Assembly: GCF_009707485.1 (NCBI RefSeq)
Contig: NZ_CP046121.1
Coordinates: 1,240,001-1,304,000 of the forward strand
DNA length: 64,000 nt
Direction of reading: 5' to 3'
Source of the DNA: Nostocoides sp. HKS02
GTDB taxonomy: Bacteria > Actinomycetota > Actinomycetes > Actinomycetales > Dermatophilaceae
Below, piece after piece: positions 16,822-26,631 of the stretch (position 1 is its first letter; each line of letters begins with the position of its first letter). The translations under genes and the position numbers were made by a program. Below the pieces are notes generated by a model, which was given only the letters and a program-made list of their open reading frames with translations, was not told the origin of the DNA and made no database searches.

Positions 16822-17733
16822 TCAGGTGGCGGCGAGGCGGGCCTTCTCGGCCTCGACGTCGTAGTCGACCTTCGGCCACTGCGGGTCCATCGCCTCGAGG
16901 CACTCGAGGACCAGGCTCTGCACCGCGAGCCGGGCGTACCACTTCCGGTTCGCCGGCACGACGTACCACGGGGCTGCATCCGTCGACGTCCGGTCCAGGA
17001 CAGCCTGGTACGCCTCCTGGTACATCGGCCACAGCAGTCGTTCGTCGACGTCTCCGGGGTTGTACTTCCACTGCTTGTCGATCCGCTCGAGGCGCCGGGT
17101 CAGCCGCGACTTCTGCTCGTCGGACGAGATGTGGAGCATGACCTTGACGACGGTCGTCCCGGCCTCGACCGCCTTGGCCTCGAAGTCGTTGATCTGGGCG
17201 TAGCGACGCGACCAGGTGGCCTTGGGCACGAGGTCGTGCACCCGGACGACGAGGACGTCCTCGTAGTGCGAGCGGTCGAACACCCCGATCTGCCCGGGGT
17301 GCGGCAGCGCGTTGCGGATCCGCCACAGGAACGGATGGGCGCGTTCCTCCGCGCTGGGCGCCTTGAACGCCGTGTACTTCACGCCCTGGGGGTCCATCTG
17401 CCCCACGACGTGGCGCATGATGCCGCCCTTGCCCGAGGTGTCCATGCCCTGCACCACGAGCAGGAGCGAGCGCTGGCCGTCGACCTTGGACTCGCCGTAC
17501 AACCGCTCCTGGAACTCACCGATCTCGCCCGCGCGGGCTTCGAGGGCCTTCGCGCCGGCCGCCTTGTCGCCCGCAAAGGCGGGCGTCGAGCGCGGGTCAC
17601 ACTCCGACAGCAGGAAACCCTCGTTCACCCGCAACGCGTCGGTGAAGCTGATCGGTGCCAGCGTCGTGGCCTTGGCACTGGTCGACTTCGAGTTCTTCGT
17701 CGCCTTCTTGGCCTTGTTCGGCTTCTTCCCCAT
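16822..17733 (-). CDS. ppk2: PPK2-family polyphosphate kinase
   Basis: A 303-residue PPK2-type nucleotide:polyphosphate phosphotransferase that would transfer phosphate between polyphosphate and nucleotides in the cytosol. Walker A is VVQGMDTSGKGGIMRHV, the lid region follows as KYTAFKAPSAEERAHPFLWRIRNALP, and Walker B is GQIGVFDRSHYEDVLVVRVH. The N-terminal 25 residues are lysine-rich. Polyphosphate turnover is prominent in several Intrasporangiaceae, which fits the suspected lineage. It starts 12 bases after the stop of zapE, so the two form an operon on the minus strand. Confidence 0.93.
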   Translation of the reverse strand: MGKKPNKAKKATKNSKSTSAKATTLAPISFTDALRVNEGFLLSECDPRSTPAFAGDKAAGAKALEARAGEIGEFQERLYGESKVDGQRSLLLVVQGMDTSGKGGIMRHVVGQMDPQGVKYTAFKAPSAEERAHPFLWRIRNALPHPGQIGVFDRSHYEDVLVVRVHDLVPKATWSRRYAQINDFEAKAVEAGTTVVKVMLHISSDEQKSRLTRRLERIDKQWKYNPGDVDERLLWPMYQEAYQAVLDRTSTDAAPWYVVPANRKWYARLAVQSLVLECLEAMDPQWPKVDYDVEAEKARLAAT

Positions 17734-17745
17734 CTGCGCATCCTG

Positions 17746-18747
17746 TCATCGCAGGTCAGCGCGCGCGAGCGCAGTGAGCCGCGAGATGGCGCGGTAGTAC
17801 TTCTTGCGGTAGCCGCCGGTGAGCATCTCCGGTGCGAACACCTCGCCCAGCGGTTGGCCGTTCGCGTAGACCGGGATGTCGGCGTCGTACAGCCGGTCCG
17901 CGAGCACGACGAGCCGGAGCGCGACGGCCTGGTCGGTCACCGGCCGCACGTGGGTCCACCCGACCGCCGTCACGCCGTCGAGCATGGCGCGGTACCGGCT
18001 CGGGTGCACCGTCGCGAGGTGGCGCGTGACGTCGACGAAGTGGTCGAGCAGACCGCCGTCCCGGTCGACCTGCGACGCGACCTCGGCCTCGCTGAGCGGT
18101 TCCGGGCTGTCGACCATCTCGCGGTGGCGGTAGTCGGGCCCACCCACGGTGACGACGTCGAACCGGGCCGACAGCGCCTGGATCTCCCGCAGGAAGTCCT
18201 CCGCCGCGAACCGGCCCTCGCCGAGGGCGTCGGGCAGGGTGTTCGAGGTGGCCGCCAGGCTCACCCCGGCCTCGGCGAGGCGCGCCAGCAGGGTCGCCAT
18301 GAGGACGGTGTCGCCGGGGTCGTCGAGCTCGAACTCGTCGATGCAGACCAGCCGGTGCCCGCGGAGCGCCTCCACGGTCGGCTGGAACCCGAGCGCCCCG
18401 ACCAGGTTGGTGTACTCGACGAACGTGCCGAACGCCTTCTCGCCCGTGGCCTCGTGCCACAGCGACGCGAGCAGGTGCGTCTTGCCGACGCCGAACCCGC
18501 CGTCGAGGTAGATCCCGCGGCCCGCATCCACCTTCTTCCGCCGGCCGAACCACCCTCGGCCCGCGCTCTCGGCGAGCCCCGCGGCATACGCCTCCAGCCG
18601 TTCGACGGCCGCCGCCTGGCTCGGTTCGTCCGGGTCTGGGCGGTAGGTCGAGAAGCGCTCGGCATCGAACCGGGCAGGCGGCACCAGCTCGCGCACGAGG
18701 CGCCCCCGGTCGAGCTGTGGGGAACGGTCGAGCAGGGAGCCGGGCAC
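17746..18747 (-). CDS. zapE: cell division protein ZapE (AFG1-like ATPase)
   Basis: A 333-residue AAA-type ATPase of the AFG1/ZapE family. Walker A is LDGGFGVGKTHLLASLWHE near residue 105, Walker B is RLVCIDEFELDDPGD, and the sensor region is LAATSNTLPDALGEGRFAAEDF. In E. coli ZapE acts on the Z-ring under stress; a role in membrane-linked protein quality control is also proposed for the family. The GTG start at 18747 gives MPGSLLDRSP. It lies upstream of ppk2 in the same direction and is divergent from the RibD-like gene at 18780. Confidence 0.92.
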   Translation of the reverse strand: MPGSLLDRSPQLDRGRLVRELVPPARFDAERFSTYRPDPDEPSQAAAVERLEAYAAGLAESAGRGWFGRRKKVDAGRGIYLDGGFGVGKTHLLASLWHEATGEKAFGTFVEYTNLVGALGFQPTVEALRGHRLVCIDEFELDDPGDTVLMATLLARLAEAGVSLAATSNTLPDALGEGRFAAEDFLREIQALSARFDVVTVGGPDYRHREMVDSPEPLSEAEVASQVDRDGGLLDHFVDVTRHLATVHPSRYRAMLDGVTAVGWTHVRPVTDQAVALRLVVLADRLYDADIPVYANGQPLGEVFAPEMLTGGYRKKYYRAISRLTALARADLR

Positions 18748-18779
18748 GCAGGCAGCCTAGTGAGTGGCAGACTCCCGTC

Positions 18780-19496
18780 ATGCGCCTGCTGCTCGACCCC
18801 TCCGGCTCCCGCACCCCCGGCGGCACGGTGACCGCGGAGGACCTTCCCGGCCTGTATGCCGCGCCCGCTCGCCGCTGGTTGCGGGTGAACTTCGTGTCCA
18901 CCCTCGACGGCGCCGCCGCTGGCGCAGACCAGCGATCCGGCAGCATCAACACGCCGCCCGACCACGCCGTGTTCGACGTGTTGCGCCGGGTGAGCGATGT
19001 CGTCCTCGTCGGCGCGGGAACCGTTCGCGCCGAGGGCTACTCCTCGCTGCAGTCCGAGGATCCGAGCGCCCCGCGGCTGGTCGTCGTGAGCAACTCGGGA
19101 CGCCTCCCCGCCAGCGTCGGAGGCGGCCCGGTCGGGTCGGTGCTGCTCGTGAGCCGGGAGAAGGCCGATCCGCGAGCCCTCGACGAGGCCCGCGACCTCA
19201 TCGGAGAGGAGTTCGTCCTCACCTCGGGGACCGACACCGTCGATCTCCTCACGATGCGGCACATGCTGGAGGACAAGGGATTTCGCCAGATCCTCTGCGA
19301 AGGGGGGCCGAGCCTGTTCGCCAGCCTGCTGGCCGCTGGCGTTGTCGACGAGCTCGACCTCACCTGGTCCCCGCTGCTCGTGGGCGGGGAGCACCCGAGC
19401 ATCCTCAGCGGGTCGCCGCGCGAGGCGCACCTCGCGCCCATGCTCCTGCTCGAGGAGGGCGGCACCCTGCTCGGCCGGTGGCGCATCACCCGCTGA
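18780..19496 (+). CDS. RibD C-terminal-like pyrimidine reductase
   Basis: A 238-residue protein with only the reductase half of RibD (dihydrofolate-reductase fold). Motifs are VNFVSTLDGAAAG, the nucleotide-binding DVVLVGAGTVRAEGY, and LCEGGPSLFASLLAAGVVDELDLTWSPLLVGG. Full RibD carries an N-terminal deaminase; here it is absent, as in many actinobacterial paralogues. It would reduce a pyrimidine or flavin-pathway intermediate with NADPH, but a stand-alone paralogue of different specificity is equally possible. The ATG at 18780 was chosen because the frame upstream runs into the zapE promoter. The last ten bases overlap the convergent hydrolase gene. Confidence 0.88.
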   Translation: MRLLLDPSGSRTPGGTVTAEDLPGLYAAPARRWLRVNFVSTLDGAAAGADQRSGSINTPPDHAVFDVLRRVSDVVLVGAGTVRAEGYSSLQSEDPSAPRLVVVSNSGRLPASVGGGPVGSVLLVSREKADPRALDEARDLIGEEFVLTSGTDTVDLLTMRHMLEDKGFRQILCEGGPSLFASLLAAGVVDELDLTWSPLLVGGEHPSILSGSPREAHLAPMLLLEEGGTLLGRWRITR

Positions 19497-20655
19497 CGAA
19501 CTCCGCGACGCACCGTTCCCAGCGATCGGGGTCGACGTTCCACTCCTTGGTGTGCCGGGCGGTGTCCCACGGCTCCATGGTCACGAGGTCCGGCCGCACT
19601 GCGGCCAGCTCGAGCGAGGGTCCGACCGGCACGAACTCGTCGTCGACCGAGTGGATCACCAGCATCGGGTGACGCAGCTCGGCCGCTCGCTGCACCCAGT
19701 TGGTCTTCGCGACGTCGACGGGGCTGTGCACGCCGACGAGCCGGCGCGCCGACCGGCGCCCCATGAGGGCGCGGCTGAGGCCGCCGATCGGGGCCGGCAC
19801 CTTGTGGGCCCGCGCGTGGTGCGCCAGCACGTCGCCCCAGTCGATCACCGGACCGTCGAGCACGACTCTGGACACGTGGTCGGCGAGCCACGACCGGCTC
19901 AGCGTCTGCAGGACGATGGCGCCGCCCATCGACCACCCCACGAGGATCAGCTCGCGCGCGCCCCGCTGCACCGCGGCAAGCCCGGCGTCCTCGATGTCAC
20001 GCCATTCCGACAGGCCGAGGTTGTAACGCCCGTCGGGTCCGCTCCGGGCGCCGAGGTCGTTGCGGTAGCTCGGGATGATGACGTTGATCCCGTTGTCACG
20101 CAGCGGCTTCACGGCTCGCAGCCCCTCGTCACGTCGAGCGCCGCGCCCGTGCACGAGGACCGCCCAACGGTTCGACTCACGCTCCGCCCGGATCACCCAG
20201 GCAGGCATGGTGCCCAGCTCGGTGGGCACGTCGACGTACTCGGTGGGAACCCCGAGGGCGCGGTCGGGAGGGCCGACGAAGAAGTACTGGTTCCACCGGG
20301 CGAACCCCGGAGCGAGGAGCCCGTAGTCCACGCCGAGGACCTGGCGGCGGACGGTCCCGCGCTCATGGTCGAGCGCGACGACGTCGCCGAGCCGCACGTG
20401 CCCTCGTGAGGAGTCTAGCCAGAGCCCGTACCGTCCCGGCATGACGGTCTCGGGGGTGATGTCCAGGGTCACCGTGGTGTCGCCGACCGCGAGGATCTGG
20501 GTGTCGTCGGGCCGCTGGCGGTCGGGCGTGAGCGCTTTTCGCGCGAAGTAGGCCGCGGCTCCCACCGAGGTCAGGGCGCCCGCCGCAGCCACCGAACCAC
20601 CCGCCACGGCGGCCCCCAGCGCCGCCTTGCGTGCCACCGCACCGCGATCCGCCAC
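19486..20655 (-). CDS. alpha/beta-hydrolase family protein
   Basis: A 389-residue alpha/beta-hydrolase. A hydrophobic N-terminus (AALGAAVAGGSVAAAGALTS) suggests membrane anchoring or export. The oxyanion region is WAVLVHGRGARRDEGL, the nucleophile elbow is LILVGWSMGGAIVLQ (Ser), and the acid and histidine are probably in IHSVDDEFVPVGPS and DTARHTKEW. The substrate is unknown; esterase or peptidase activity is possible. It begins two bases after the ligD-like stop, so it is translationally linked to the DNA ligase gene although no functional connection is evident. Confidence 0.88.
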   Translation of the reverse strand: MADRGAVARKAALGAAVAGGSVAAAGALTSVGAAAYFARKALTPDRQRPDDTQILAVGDTTVTLDITPETVMPGRYGLWLDSSRGHVRLGDVVALDHERGTVRRQVLGVDYGLLAPGFARWNQYFFVGPPDRALGVPTEYVDVPTELGTMPAWVIRAERESNRWAVLVHGRGARRDEGLRAVKPLRDNGINVIIPSYRNDLGARSGPDGRYNLGLSEWRDIEDAGLAAVQRGARELILVGWSMGGAIVLQTLSRSWLADHVSRVVLDGPVIDWGDVLAHHARAHKVPAPIGGLSRALMGRRSARRLVGVHSPVDVAKTNWVQRAAELRHPMLVIHSVDDEFVPVGPSLELAAVRPDLVTMEPWDTARHTKEWNVDPDRWERCVAEFVSG

Positions 20656-20657
20656 GC

Positions 20658-22799
20658 CTACCGCTCCCCCAGCACGTCGGCGAGGTCGAAGCTCACGGGC
20701 TCCTCGAGCTGCTCATACGTGCACGAATGCGGCTCACGGTCCGGGCGCCACCTGGCGAACTGCGCCGTGTGCCGGAACCGCAGGCCCTCCATGTGGTCGT
20801 ACCGCACTTCGACGACGCGCTCAGGACGCAGCGGGGTGAACGAGAGGTCCTTGCTGGCGTTCCACCGGCTCGTGGCTCCACTGGTCGGGGTCCGCGTACC
20901 CATCTCCTCCTTGGCCCAGGCCCAGGGGTGGTCGTCGAAGGTCGTGACGAGCGGCTGCAGCTCGTCGAAGAGCTCCTTGCGCCTGGCCATGGGGAAGGCC
21001 CCGATGACCCCGACACTCATGAGCGAGCCCTCGTCCGTGTAGAGCCCCAGCAGCAGGGACCCGACCAGGTCGTCACCGCTCTTGTGGGTGCGGTAGCCCG
21101 CAACCACGCAGTCCGCGGTGCGCTCGTGCTTGATCTTGATCATCACCCGCTTGTCCGGCTGGTAGGTGCCGTCGAGGGGCTTGGCGATCACTCCGTCGAG
21201 TCCGGCGCCCTCGAACTGGTGGAACCACTCCTGGGCGACGTCCGGGTCACGGGTGGCCCGAGTCAGGTGCACCGGCGGCTGGGCGCTGGCCAGGGCCTTC
21301 TCCAGCAGCGCGCGTCGCTCCTCGAGGGGCCGCTGGGTGAGGTCGTCGTCGCCGAGTGCGAGCAGGTCGAACGCCACGAAGCTCGCCGGCGTCAGGGTCG
21401 ACAGCTTCGTGACCCGACTGGCCGCTGGGTGGATCCGTTGTTGGAGGGCGTCGAAGTCGAGCCGGTCACCGGACTCGGCGATGAGCACGATCTCGCCGTC
21501 GACGACACACTTCTCGGGCAGGTTGGCGAGCGCCGCCTCGACGATCTCGGGGAAGTAGCGCGTCATCGGCTTCTCGTTGCGGCTGCCGATCTCGACCCGG
21601 TCCCCGGATCGGAAGATCACCGAGCGGAAGCCGTCCCACTTGGGCTCGTAGAGGTAGTCGCCCCGGGGAATCCCCTTCACCGGCTTGGCCAGCATCGGCG
21701 CCACCGGTGGGATCACGGCCAGGCCCCACGCTGCGTCGCGGTCGGCCTTGGGCCCCAGGTACTCCTCGTCGGCCCGGTCCTTGCGGCGCTTGCTCGGCTG
21801 GACCCTCGGGGGCTCCCCGGGCATCTTGGGGTAGTCCGGCGGGAAGTTCAGCTCACCCAGGCCACGCTCGTGGACATCCTTGTCCCACAGGGCGATCGCG
21901 GCCGAGACGTCGCCGACGGCATCGTCCATGCCCAGCCACGCGTCACCGTCGGCCGCCAGGATCCCCGGAACGGTCCGCACCGTGAAGTCACCGGGGACGA
22001 CGCCCCGCAGCGCACCCCAGCCGACCGGCATACTCACCGGCGCCCCGGGCAGGGGACGGGGGCTGTAGGCCGACGCGATGGTCCGGTCGCGGCAGGCCTG
22101 GTTGAAGTCGACGAAGACGCGCTCGCCCCGCTCCTCCTTCCACCAGGAGGTCGTCACGAGGTCGGGCAGCCGACGCTCGAGCTCACGGGCGATGCCGATG
22201 ACCCCGTGCCGCACGTCGAGGAACTCGTGGGTGGGCGCGACGCGGACGAAGACGTGCACGCCGCGGTTGCCCGAGGTCTTGGCCCACCCGGTGAGTCCGA
22301 GCTCGGCCAACACCTCCCGCAGGACGAGGGCAGCCTCGACGGCATCTGCGTAGGTGCGCCCCGGCTGCGGGTCGAGGTCGATCCGCAGCTCGTCGGGGTT
22401 GTCGACGTTGGTCGTCCGGACCGGCCACGGGTGGAAGGTCACCGTGTTCATCTGGACCGCCCAGACGACCGCAGCAGGTTCGTCGACGACGACCTGGAGG
22501 TGCTTGCGTCCGGAGGGGTAGGTGCACATCACGGGGGTGATGAAGTCGGGGATCCCCTTGGGCGGGTTCTTGGTCCAGAACTCCTCGCCCGTGATGCCGT
22601 CCGGGAAGCGCTGGAGGGTCACCGGCCGGTTGCCCAGGGCACGCAGATAGCCGTCGGAAACCGCCACCGCGTACTCGGCGAGCTCGAGCTTGGTGATGCC
22701 CTCGTCCGGCCAGATCAGCCGCTCAGGGCTGGAGATCCGTACCAACCGGGCCCCCTGCGGGCCACCCGGAACTTCCAGCTCAGTCGCCTTCGCCGCCAT
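20658..22799 (-). CDS. ligD: LigD-type ATP-dependent DNA ligase (polymerase plus ligase)
   Basis: A 713-residue protein joining an N-terminal primase-polymerase domain (about 20-310, with GRKHLQVVVDEPAAVVWAVQ, ELRIDLDPQPG and KTSGNRGVHVFVRV) to an ATP-dependent ligase. The ligase nucleophile is Lys387 in EPKWDGFRSV, with VDGEIVLI and VIAKPLDG further on and an OB-fold C-terminus. It would repair double-strand breaks by end processing and ligation, normally with Ku. The phosphoesterase module found in many LigD proteins is missing, and no Ku gene lies in the window. ATG 22799 was chosen because the frame upstream reads into the msrB promoter. Confidence 0.93.
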   Translation of the reverse strand: MAAKATELEVPGGPQGARLVRISSPERLIWPDEGITKLELAEYAVAVSDGYLRALGNRPVTLQRFPDGITGEEFWTKNPPKGIPDFITPVMCTYPSGRKHLQVVVDEPAAVVWAVQMNTVTFHPWPVRTTNVDNPDELRIDLDPQPGRTYADAVEAALVLREVLAELGLTGWAKTSGNRGVHVFVRVAPTHEFLDVRHGVIGIARELERRLPDLVTTSWWKEERGERVFVDFNQACRDRTIASAYSPRPLPGAPVSMPVGWGALRGVVPGDFTVRTVPGILAADGDAWLGMDDAVGDVSAAIALWDKDVHERGLGELNFPPDYPKMPGEPPRVQPSKRRKDRADEEYLGPKADRDAAWGLAVIPPVAPMLAKPVKGIPRGDYLYEPKWDGFRSVIFRSGDRVEIGSRNEKPMTRYFPEIVEAALANLPEKCVVDGEIVLIAESGDRLDFDALQQRIHPAASRVTKLSTLTPASFVAFDLLALGDDDLTQRPLEERRALLEKALASAQPPVHLTRATRDPDVAQEWFHQFEGAGLDGVIAKPLDGTYQPDKRVMIKIKHERTADCVVAGYRTHKSGDDLVGSLLLGLYTDEGSLMSVGVIGAFPMARRKELFDELQPLVTTFDDHPWAWAKEEMGTRTPTSGATSRWNASKDLSFTPLRPERVVEVRYDHMEGLRFRHTAQFARWRPDREPHSCTYEQLEEPVSFDLADVLGER

Positions 22800-22851
22800 G
22801 CCCGGCAGCCTAGCCGGGAACCAATGCTCGGCCTGTGGTGTTGTGCTGGAC

Positions 22852-23274
22852 ATGGAGAGCACAGACAAGTCGTATGCCGTGAGCAAGACCGAGGAGGAGT
22901 GGCGCGCCGAGCTCGGCCCGGCCGCCTACCAGGTGCTCCGGCAAGCGGGCACCGAGCGGCCCTACGTCGGGGAGTACACCGACACCAAGACCGAGGGCGT
23001 CTACGCCTGTCGGGCCTGCGGGGCCGAGCTGTTCACGTCGCAGACCAAGTTCGACAGCCACTGCGGCTGGCCGTCGTTCTACGCACCCCTGGCGGGCGAC
23101 CGCGTGGAGTACATCGAGGACACGGCGATGGGGATGAAGCGGGTCGAGGTGCGGTGCGCCACCTGTGGGAGCCACCTCGGGCACGTCTTCGAGGGCGAGG
23201 GCTACGGCACGCCGACGGACCAGCGGTACTGCATCAACTCGATCTCGATGACCCTGCGCCCCGCTCAGGCCTGA
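22852..23274 (+). CDS. msrB: peptide-methionine (R)-S-oxide reductase MsrB
   Basis: A 140-residue cytosolic repair enzyme that reduces the R form of methionine sulfoxide. The structural zinc is bound by CRAC and CATC pairs, the substrate region is TKFDSHCGWPSFYAPL, and the catalytic cysteine lies in DQRYCINSISM near the C-terminus. The length matches single-domain MsrB. ATG 22852 was chosen; a GTG nine bases earlier is possible. It is divergent from ligD across about 50 bases that contain a CCCGGC/GCCGGG hairpin at 22801-22818. Confidence 0.95.
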   Translation: MESTDKSYAVSKTEEEWRAELGPAAYQVLRQAGTERPYVGEYTDTKTEGVYACRACGAELFTSQTKFDSHCGWPSFYAPLAGDRVEYIEDTAMGMKRVEVRCATCGSHLGHVFEGEGYGTPTDQRYCINSISMTLRPAQA

Positions 23275-23327
23275 GTCGGTCCGATCGCGCTCGGCCCGAC
23301 GCCTGGACCGCCAGCGCGTACCCATGG

Positions 23328-24320
23328 TCAGGGTGCACGGCGGGTGAAGCGCGGGTCGGTCTCCCACCAGGGCCGGTCACGCAGCCCCTCGGCTGAGCCG
23401 GGTGGGACCTCGACCGTGGTGTCCGGCCGGTCCTGACCGGCCCCCGGCGCCAGCCGGGCTTGCGCCGCCAGCCGCTGCGCCTCCTCACGGTCGAGCCGGG
23501 CGTCGACGAGAGCGGCCTCGCGCGCATCGGAGCGCACCCACACGAGGATCGTCGCGGCGAGCAGCGGCAGCCCGACCACCTCGGCCACGCCGAACATCGC
23601 ACCGCCGCCCAGCCGCTGCTCCCACAGCGGGTCCCGCGCGGCGAGATAGGCGGCGACGGGTGTGCCGAGCAGCGCCGGCGACGCCATCACGACGACTCCC
23701 GGCACGGCATCGAGCAGGCCGTCGCCGAAGGCGATGAGCACCCGCACGCCGGCGGTGCACCACGCTGGCACGAGCTCGTCGGCGAGCAGCGGCAAAACGA
23801 ACAGCAGGCCGCTGCCGAGCAGCACGGCATACGTCAGCTCGCGGACCCACGGATGCGCGACCGAGGCGGCGAGCCACGGGGTGACGAACAGGGCGAGATG
23901 CAGGCCGGTGGCCACCACGGAGGCGAGCAGCGGGAACATCACGATGCGGGCGGTGCGGCCGGTGACGACCCGGTCCAGGACCGTCGCGCGGCGTTCGCCG
24001 AGCGCCCGACGCGCCAGCGCCAGCGGGTCGCCCAGCGCGATCCCGACGGGGGTGATCGCGGCGAGCACCGCCGACTGGGCCGCAGCCGCGACGAACGACG
24101 TGTCGCGGAACGCCGCCAGGCCGCCGTCCGTGGCCAGCACCAGCGAACCGATGCCCACGAGGTAGAAGGTGATCGGCCGGAGCACCGGCACCGCGTCACC
24201 GCGGCGGTGCAGGCCGACCAGGATCGCCGCGTAGGCCACCGAGGCGACCACCGCGAGCACGGTGCCGAACGGGGACACCACCCACTGCGTGACCAGGCCG
24301 CTGGGGGTGAAGGCGGTCAC
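23328..24320 (-). CDS. CtaG-like cytochrome c oxidase assembly protein
   Basis: A 330-residue protein of the caa3-type CtaG family, involved in copper delivery or assembly of cytochrome oxidases. About seven membrane segments are visible, such as TVLAVVASVAYAAILVGL, ITFYLVGIGSLVLAT, IVMFPLLASVVATGLHLALF, ELTYAVLLGSGLLFVLPLL, LIAFGDGLLDAVPGVVVM and GVAEVVGLPLLAATILVWV. The histidines of the family lie around HLALF and the loops. The C-terminal tail of about 70 residues is charged and proline-rich (PGSAEGLRDRPWWETDP). GTG start at 24320. Its stop lies ten bases before hemQ, continuing the heme cluster. Confidence 0.85.
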   Translation of the reverse strand: MTAFTPSGLVTQWVVSPFGTVLAVVASVAYAAILVGLHRRGDAVPVLRPITFYLVGIGSLVLATDGGLAAFRDTSFVAAAAQSAVLAAITPVGIALGDPLALARRALGERRATVLDRVVTGRTARIVMFPLLASVVATGLHLALFVTPWLAASVAHPWVRELTYAVLLGSGLLFVLPLLADELVPAWCTAGVRVLIAFGDGLLDAVPGVVVMASPALLGTPVAAYLAARDPLWEQRLGGGAMFGVAEVVGLPLLAATILVWVRSDAREAALVDARLDREEAQRLAAQARLAPGAGQDRPDTTVEVPPGSAEGLRDRPWWETDPRFTRRAP

Positions 24321-24330
24321 GGCGGCGACC

Positions 24331-25032
24331 TCAGCGCAACGAGGCGAGCAGGTCGGCGACCTCGACGCGGCGGCCGGTGTGGAACGGGACCTCTTCGCGC
24401 ACGTGCATGCGAGCGCGCGAGGCCCGCAGCTCGCGCATGAGGTCGACGATGCGGTGCAGCTCGTCGGCCTCGAACGCCAGCACCCACTCGTAGTCGTTCA
24501 ACGCGAAGGACGCGATGGTGTTGGCCCGGACGTCGGGGTACTCGCGGGCCTGCTGACCGTGCTCGCGCAGCATGTCGCGGCGCTCCTTGTCGTCGAGCAG
24601 GTACCACTCGTAGGACCGCACGAACGGGTACACGCAGATGAAGTCCTTGGGGTGCTCGTCTGCGAGGAACGCGGGGATGTGGCTCTTGTTGAACTCGGCC
24701 GGGCGGTGCAGGGCGGCCGCAGACCAGGTCGGCTCGAGGAGCTGTCCGAGCTCGGTCCGCAACAGCGCACGGTAGGCCCCCTGGACGTCCTCGATCCGCT
24801 CGGCGTGCCACCAGACCATGAAGTCGGCGTCGGCGCGCAGCCCGCCGATGTCGTAGACCCCTCGCGTGACGACGCCCTCTGACTCGAGCCGGGCGAAGAG
24901 GTCCTCGACCTCCTTGGCCATGACCTCGCGGTTGTCGCCCAGTGGTGCCGTCACGGCGAACACCGACCACATCGCGTAACGGATGGAGTCGTTGATCTCG
25001 CGGATCCGGGAGGGTGAAGGCTTGCCAGTCAT
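24331..25032 (-). CDS. hemQ: coproheme decarboxylase HemQ (ChdC)
   Basis: A 233-residue chlorite-dismutase-fold enzyme that converts iron-coproporphyrin III to heme b by two peroxide-driven decarboxylations. Typical stretches are [33 protein letters not shown], the catalytic-tyrosine region [19 protein letters not shown], and [20 protein letters not shown]. HemQ marks the coproporphyrin-dependent pathway of Gram-positive bacteria. ATG 25032 lies four bases after the hemY stop, so the longer frame to 25059 would overlap hemY and is less likely. It is the last step of the pathway whose earlier genes sit upstream. Confidence 0.96.
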   Translation of the reverse strand: MTGKPSPSRIREINDSIRYAMWSVFAVTAPLGDNREVMAKEVEDLFARLESEGVVTRGVYDIGGLRADADFMVWWHAERIEDVQGAYRALLRTELGQLLEPTWSAAALHRPAEFNKSHIPAFLADEHPKDFICVYPFVRSYEWYLLDDKERRDMLREHGQQAREYPDVRANTIASFALNDYEWVLAFEADELHRIVDLMRELRASRARMHVREEVPFHTGRRVEVADLLASLR

Positions 25033-25036
25033 GGCC

Positions 25037-26509
25037 CTAGTGTCCCGCGCCACCGCCATCGGAGCGCAGGTGGGTCACCACCGACTGCGCGGCCGCTCGT
25101 CCGCTGGCGATGCACGCGGGCACCCCCACCCCGTCGTATGCCGCGCCGGCCAGCGCCAGCCCGGCGAGGGAGCGGGTCGCCGCCCGGATGCGGGACACCC
25201 GGTCCAGGTGTCCCACCGCGTACTGCGGGAGGGCACCGCCCCACCGCTGCACCTGGGTGTCGACGACCGGCGGCAGCTGGTGGCCCAGGGCCTCACTCAC
25301 CTCGGCGACCGCGATGGCCACAAGCTCCGTATCGGGCCGCTGCAGGTCGGTGGTCTCGCCATGTCGACCGACCGAGGCGCGCAGGAACGACAGGTCCTGC
25401 GCTGCGCCGGCCGCCCACGCCCACTTCGAGGAGGTGAAGGTGCTGGCCTTGATGGTGCGCCCCTCGACCGCGGGCACGAGGAAGCCGGAGCCGGTCAACG
25501 GCGGGTGCGCCGCCCCGCGCCGCCGGGTGGAGTCCACCGCGAGCGTCACGATGGCCATCGATGCGTACTCGATCGCCGCCAGCTCGCGGGCGGCCACGGG
25601 TGCGTGCGGCGCCAGCAGGCGGGAGGTGGGGGTCGACGGCACGGCAAGGACCACCGCGTCCGCGGGGATGCGCTCGGGCTGGGCACGAGACCCGACCACG
25701 ACCGACCATCCCCCGTCACCGGTCACGGGCTCGCGGTGCAGCTCGCGGACGATCGTTCCGCTGCGGATCGTCACGCCGCGCACACGGAGCTGTTCGACGA
25801 GCACCTCGGCCAGGCGGCCGACCCCGCCGTCGAGTCCGGCGAAGACCGGAGCGGCGGCCCCCGTCGGTGCCACCGCCGACACCGCCTGCGCCTCCGGGGC
25901 GGCTGAGGCAGCGCGTGCCGCGTCCGTGAGGGACTCCCCCCGACTGACCGCTGCGAAGACCCCGGGCAGGCAGGCGCGCAGCGACAGGGAACGCGCCTGA
26001 CCGGCATACACCCCACCGAGCAGAGGCTCGACGAGCCGGTCCACCACCGCCTCACCCAGCCGCGCCGCGACGTAGTCGCCGACCGACACGTCGTCGAACT
26101 CGCCACCCTCCCAAGGGCGTTCGTGCTCGGCTCGGGCCACCTCGTCGGCCGACAGGATGCCGCGCGCGGAGGACGCGGGCGACGGGATGCCCATGAGCGT
26201 GCCTCGCGGCAGGGGGTGCAGGTCGCCCCGGGACCAGACCGCGGCCGACGTGGTCGCAGGGTGGACGACCTCGGCAGCGAGGTCGAGCTCGGACATGAGG
26301 GCGAGCCCCTCGGGTCGGCGGGCCAGGATCGACTCCGCGCCCACGTCGACCGCCACGCCCGCCACGGGCTCGCGGCGCAGCTTGCCGCCCGGGCGGTCGG
26401 CGGCGTCGACCACGGTGACGACTGCGTCGGGCATGGCGCGCACGGCCTCCCACGCCGCGGCGAGGCCGGCGATGCCACCGCCGACGACGACGATGCGTGA
26501 CCCGGTCAT
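25037..26509 (-). CDS. hemY: coproporphyrinogen III oxidase (HemY/CgoX type)
   Basis: A 490-residue flavoprotein of the HemY family, which in actinobacteria oxidises coproporphyrinogen III to coproporphyrin III. The FAD motif is [17 protein letters not shown], followed by [12 protein letters not shown]. The substrate region includes [33 protein letters not shown], and the C-terminal flavin motif is [21 protein letters not shown]. It is immediately upstream of hemQ in the same direction. A DUF4349 lipoprotein gene on the other strand separates it from hemE. Confidence 0.95.
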   Translation of the reverse strand: MTGSRIVVVGGGIAGLAAAWEAVRAMPDAVVTVVDAADRPGGKLRREPVAGVAVDVGAESILARRPEGLALMSELDLAAEVVHPATTSAAVWSRGDLHPLPRGTLMGIPSPASSARGILSADEVARAEHERPWEGGEFDDVSVGDYVAARLGEAVVDRLVEPLLGGVYAGQARSLSLRACLPGVFAAVSRGESLTDAARAASAAPEAQAVSAVAPTGAAAPVFAGLDGGVGRLAEVLVEQLRVRGVTIRSGTIVRELHREPVTGDGGWSVVVGSRAQPERIPADAVVLAVPSTPTSRLLAPHAPVAARELAAIEYASMAIVTLAVDSTRRRGAAHPPLTGSGFLVPAVEGRTIKASTFTSSKWAWAAGAAQDLSFLRASVGRHGETTDLQRPDTELVAIAVAEVSEALGHQLPPVVDTQVQRWGGALPQYAVGHLDRVSRIRAATRSLAGLALAGAAYDGVGVPACIASGRAAAQSVVTHLRSDGGGAGH

Positions 26510-26631
26510 GGGCCCACCCTTTCAAGATCGTGACGGTTTCGTCACCACCGGGGTGGAACGAGCAGGTCCGGAGCGCAGTCGAACTCGTGTTCCGGATCCA
26601 CCGCCTCGACACGACCGACCAGGGGGTCGCC

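Noticed and set aside
22801..22818. CCCGGC/GCCGGG hairpin between ligD and msrB
   Set aside because: A 6-base stem of pure GC is expected by chance in such DNA and sits between two divergent starts, where a terminator is not needed.
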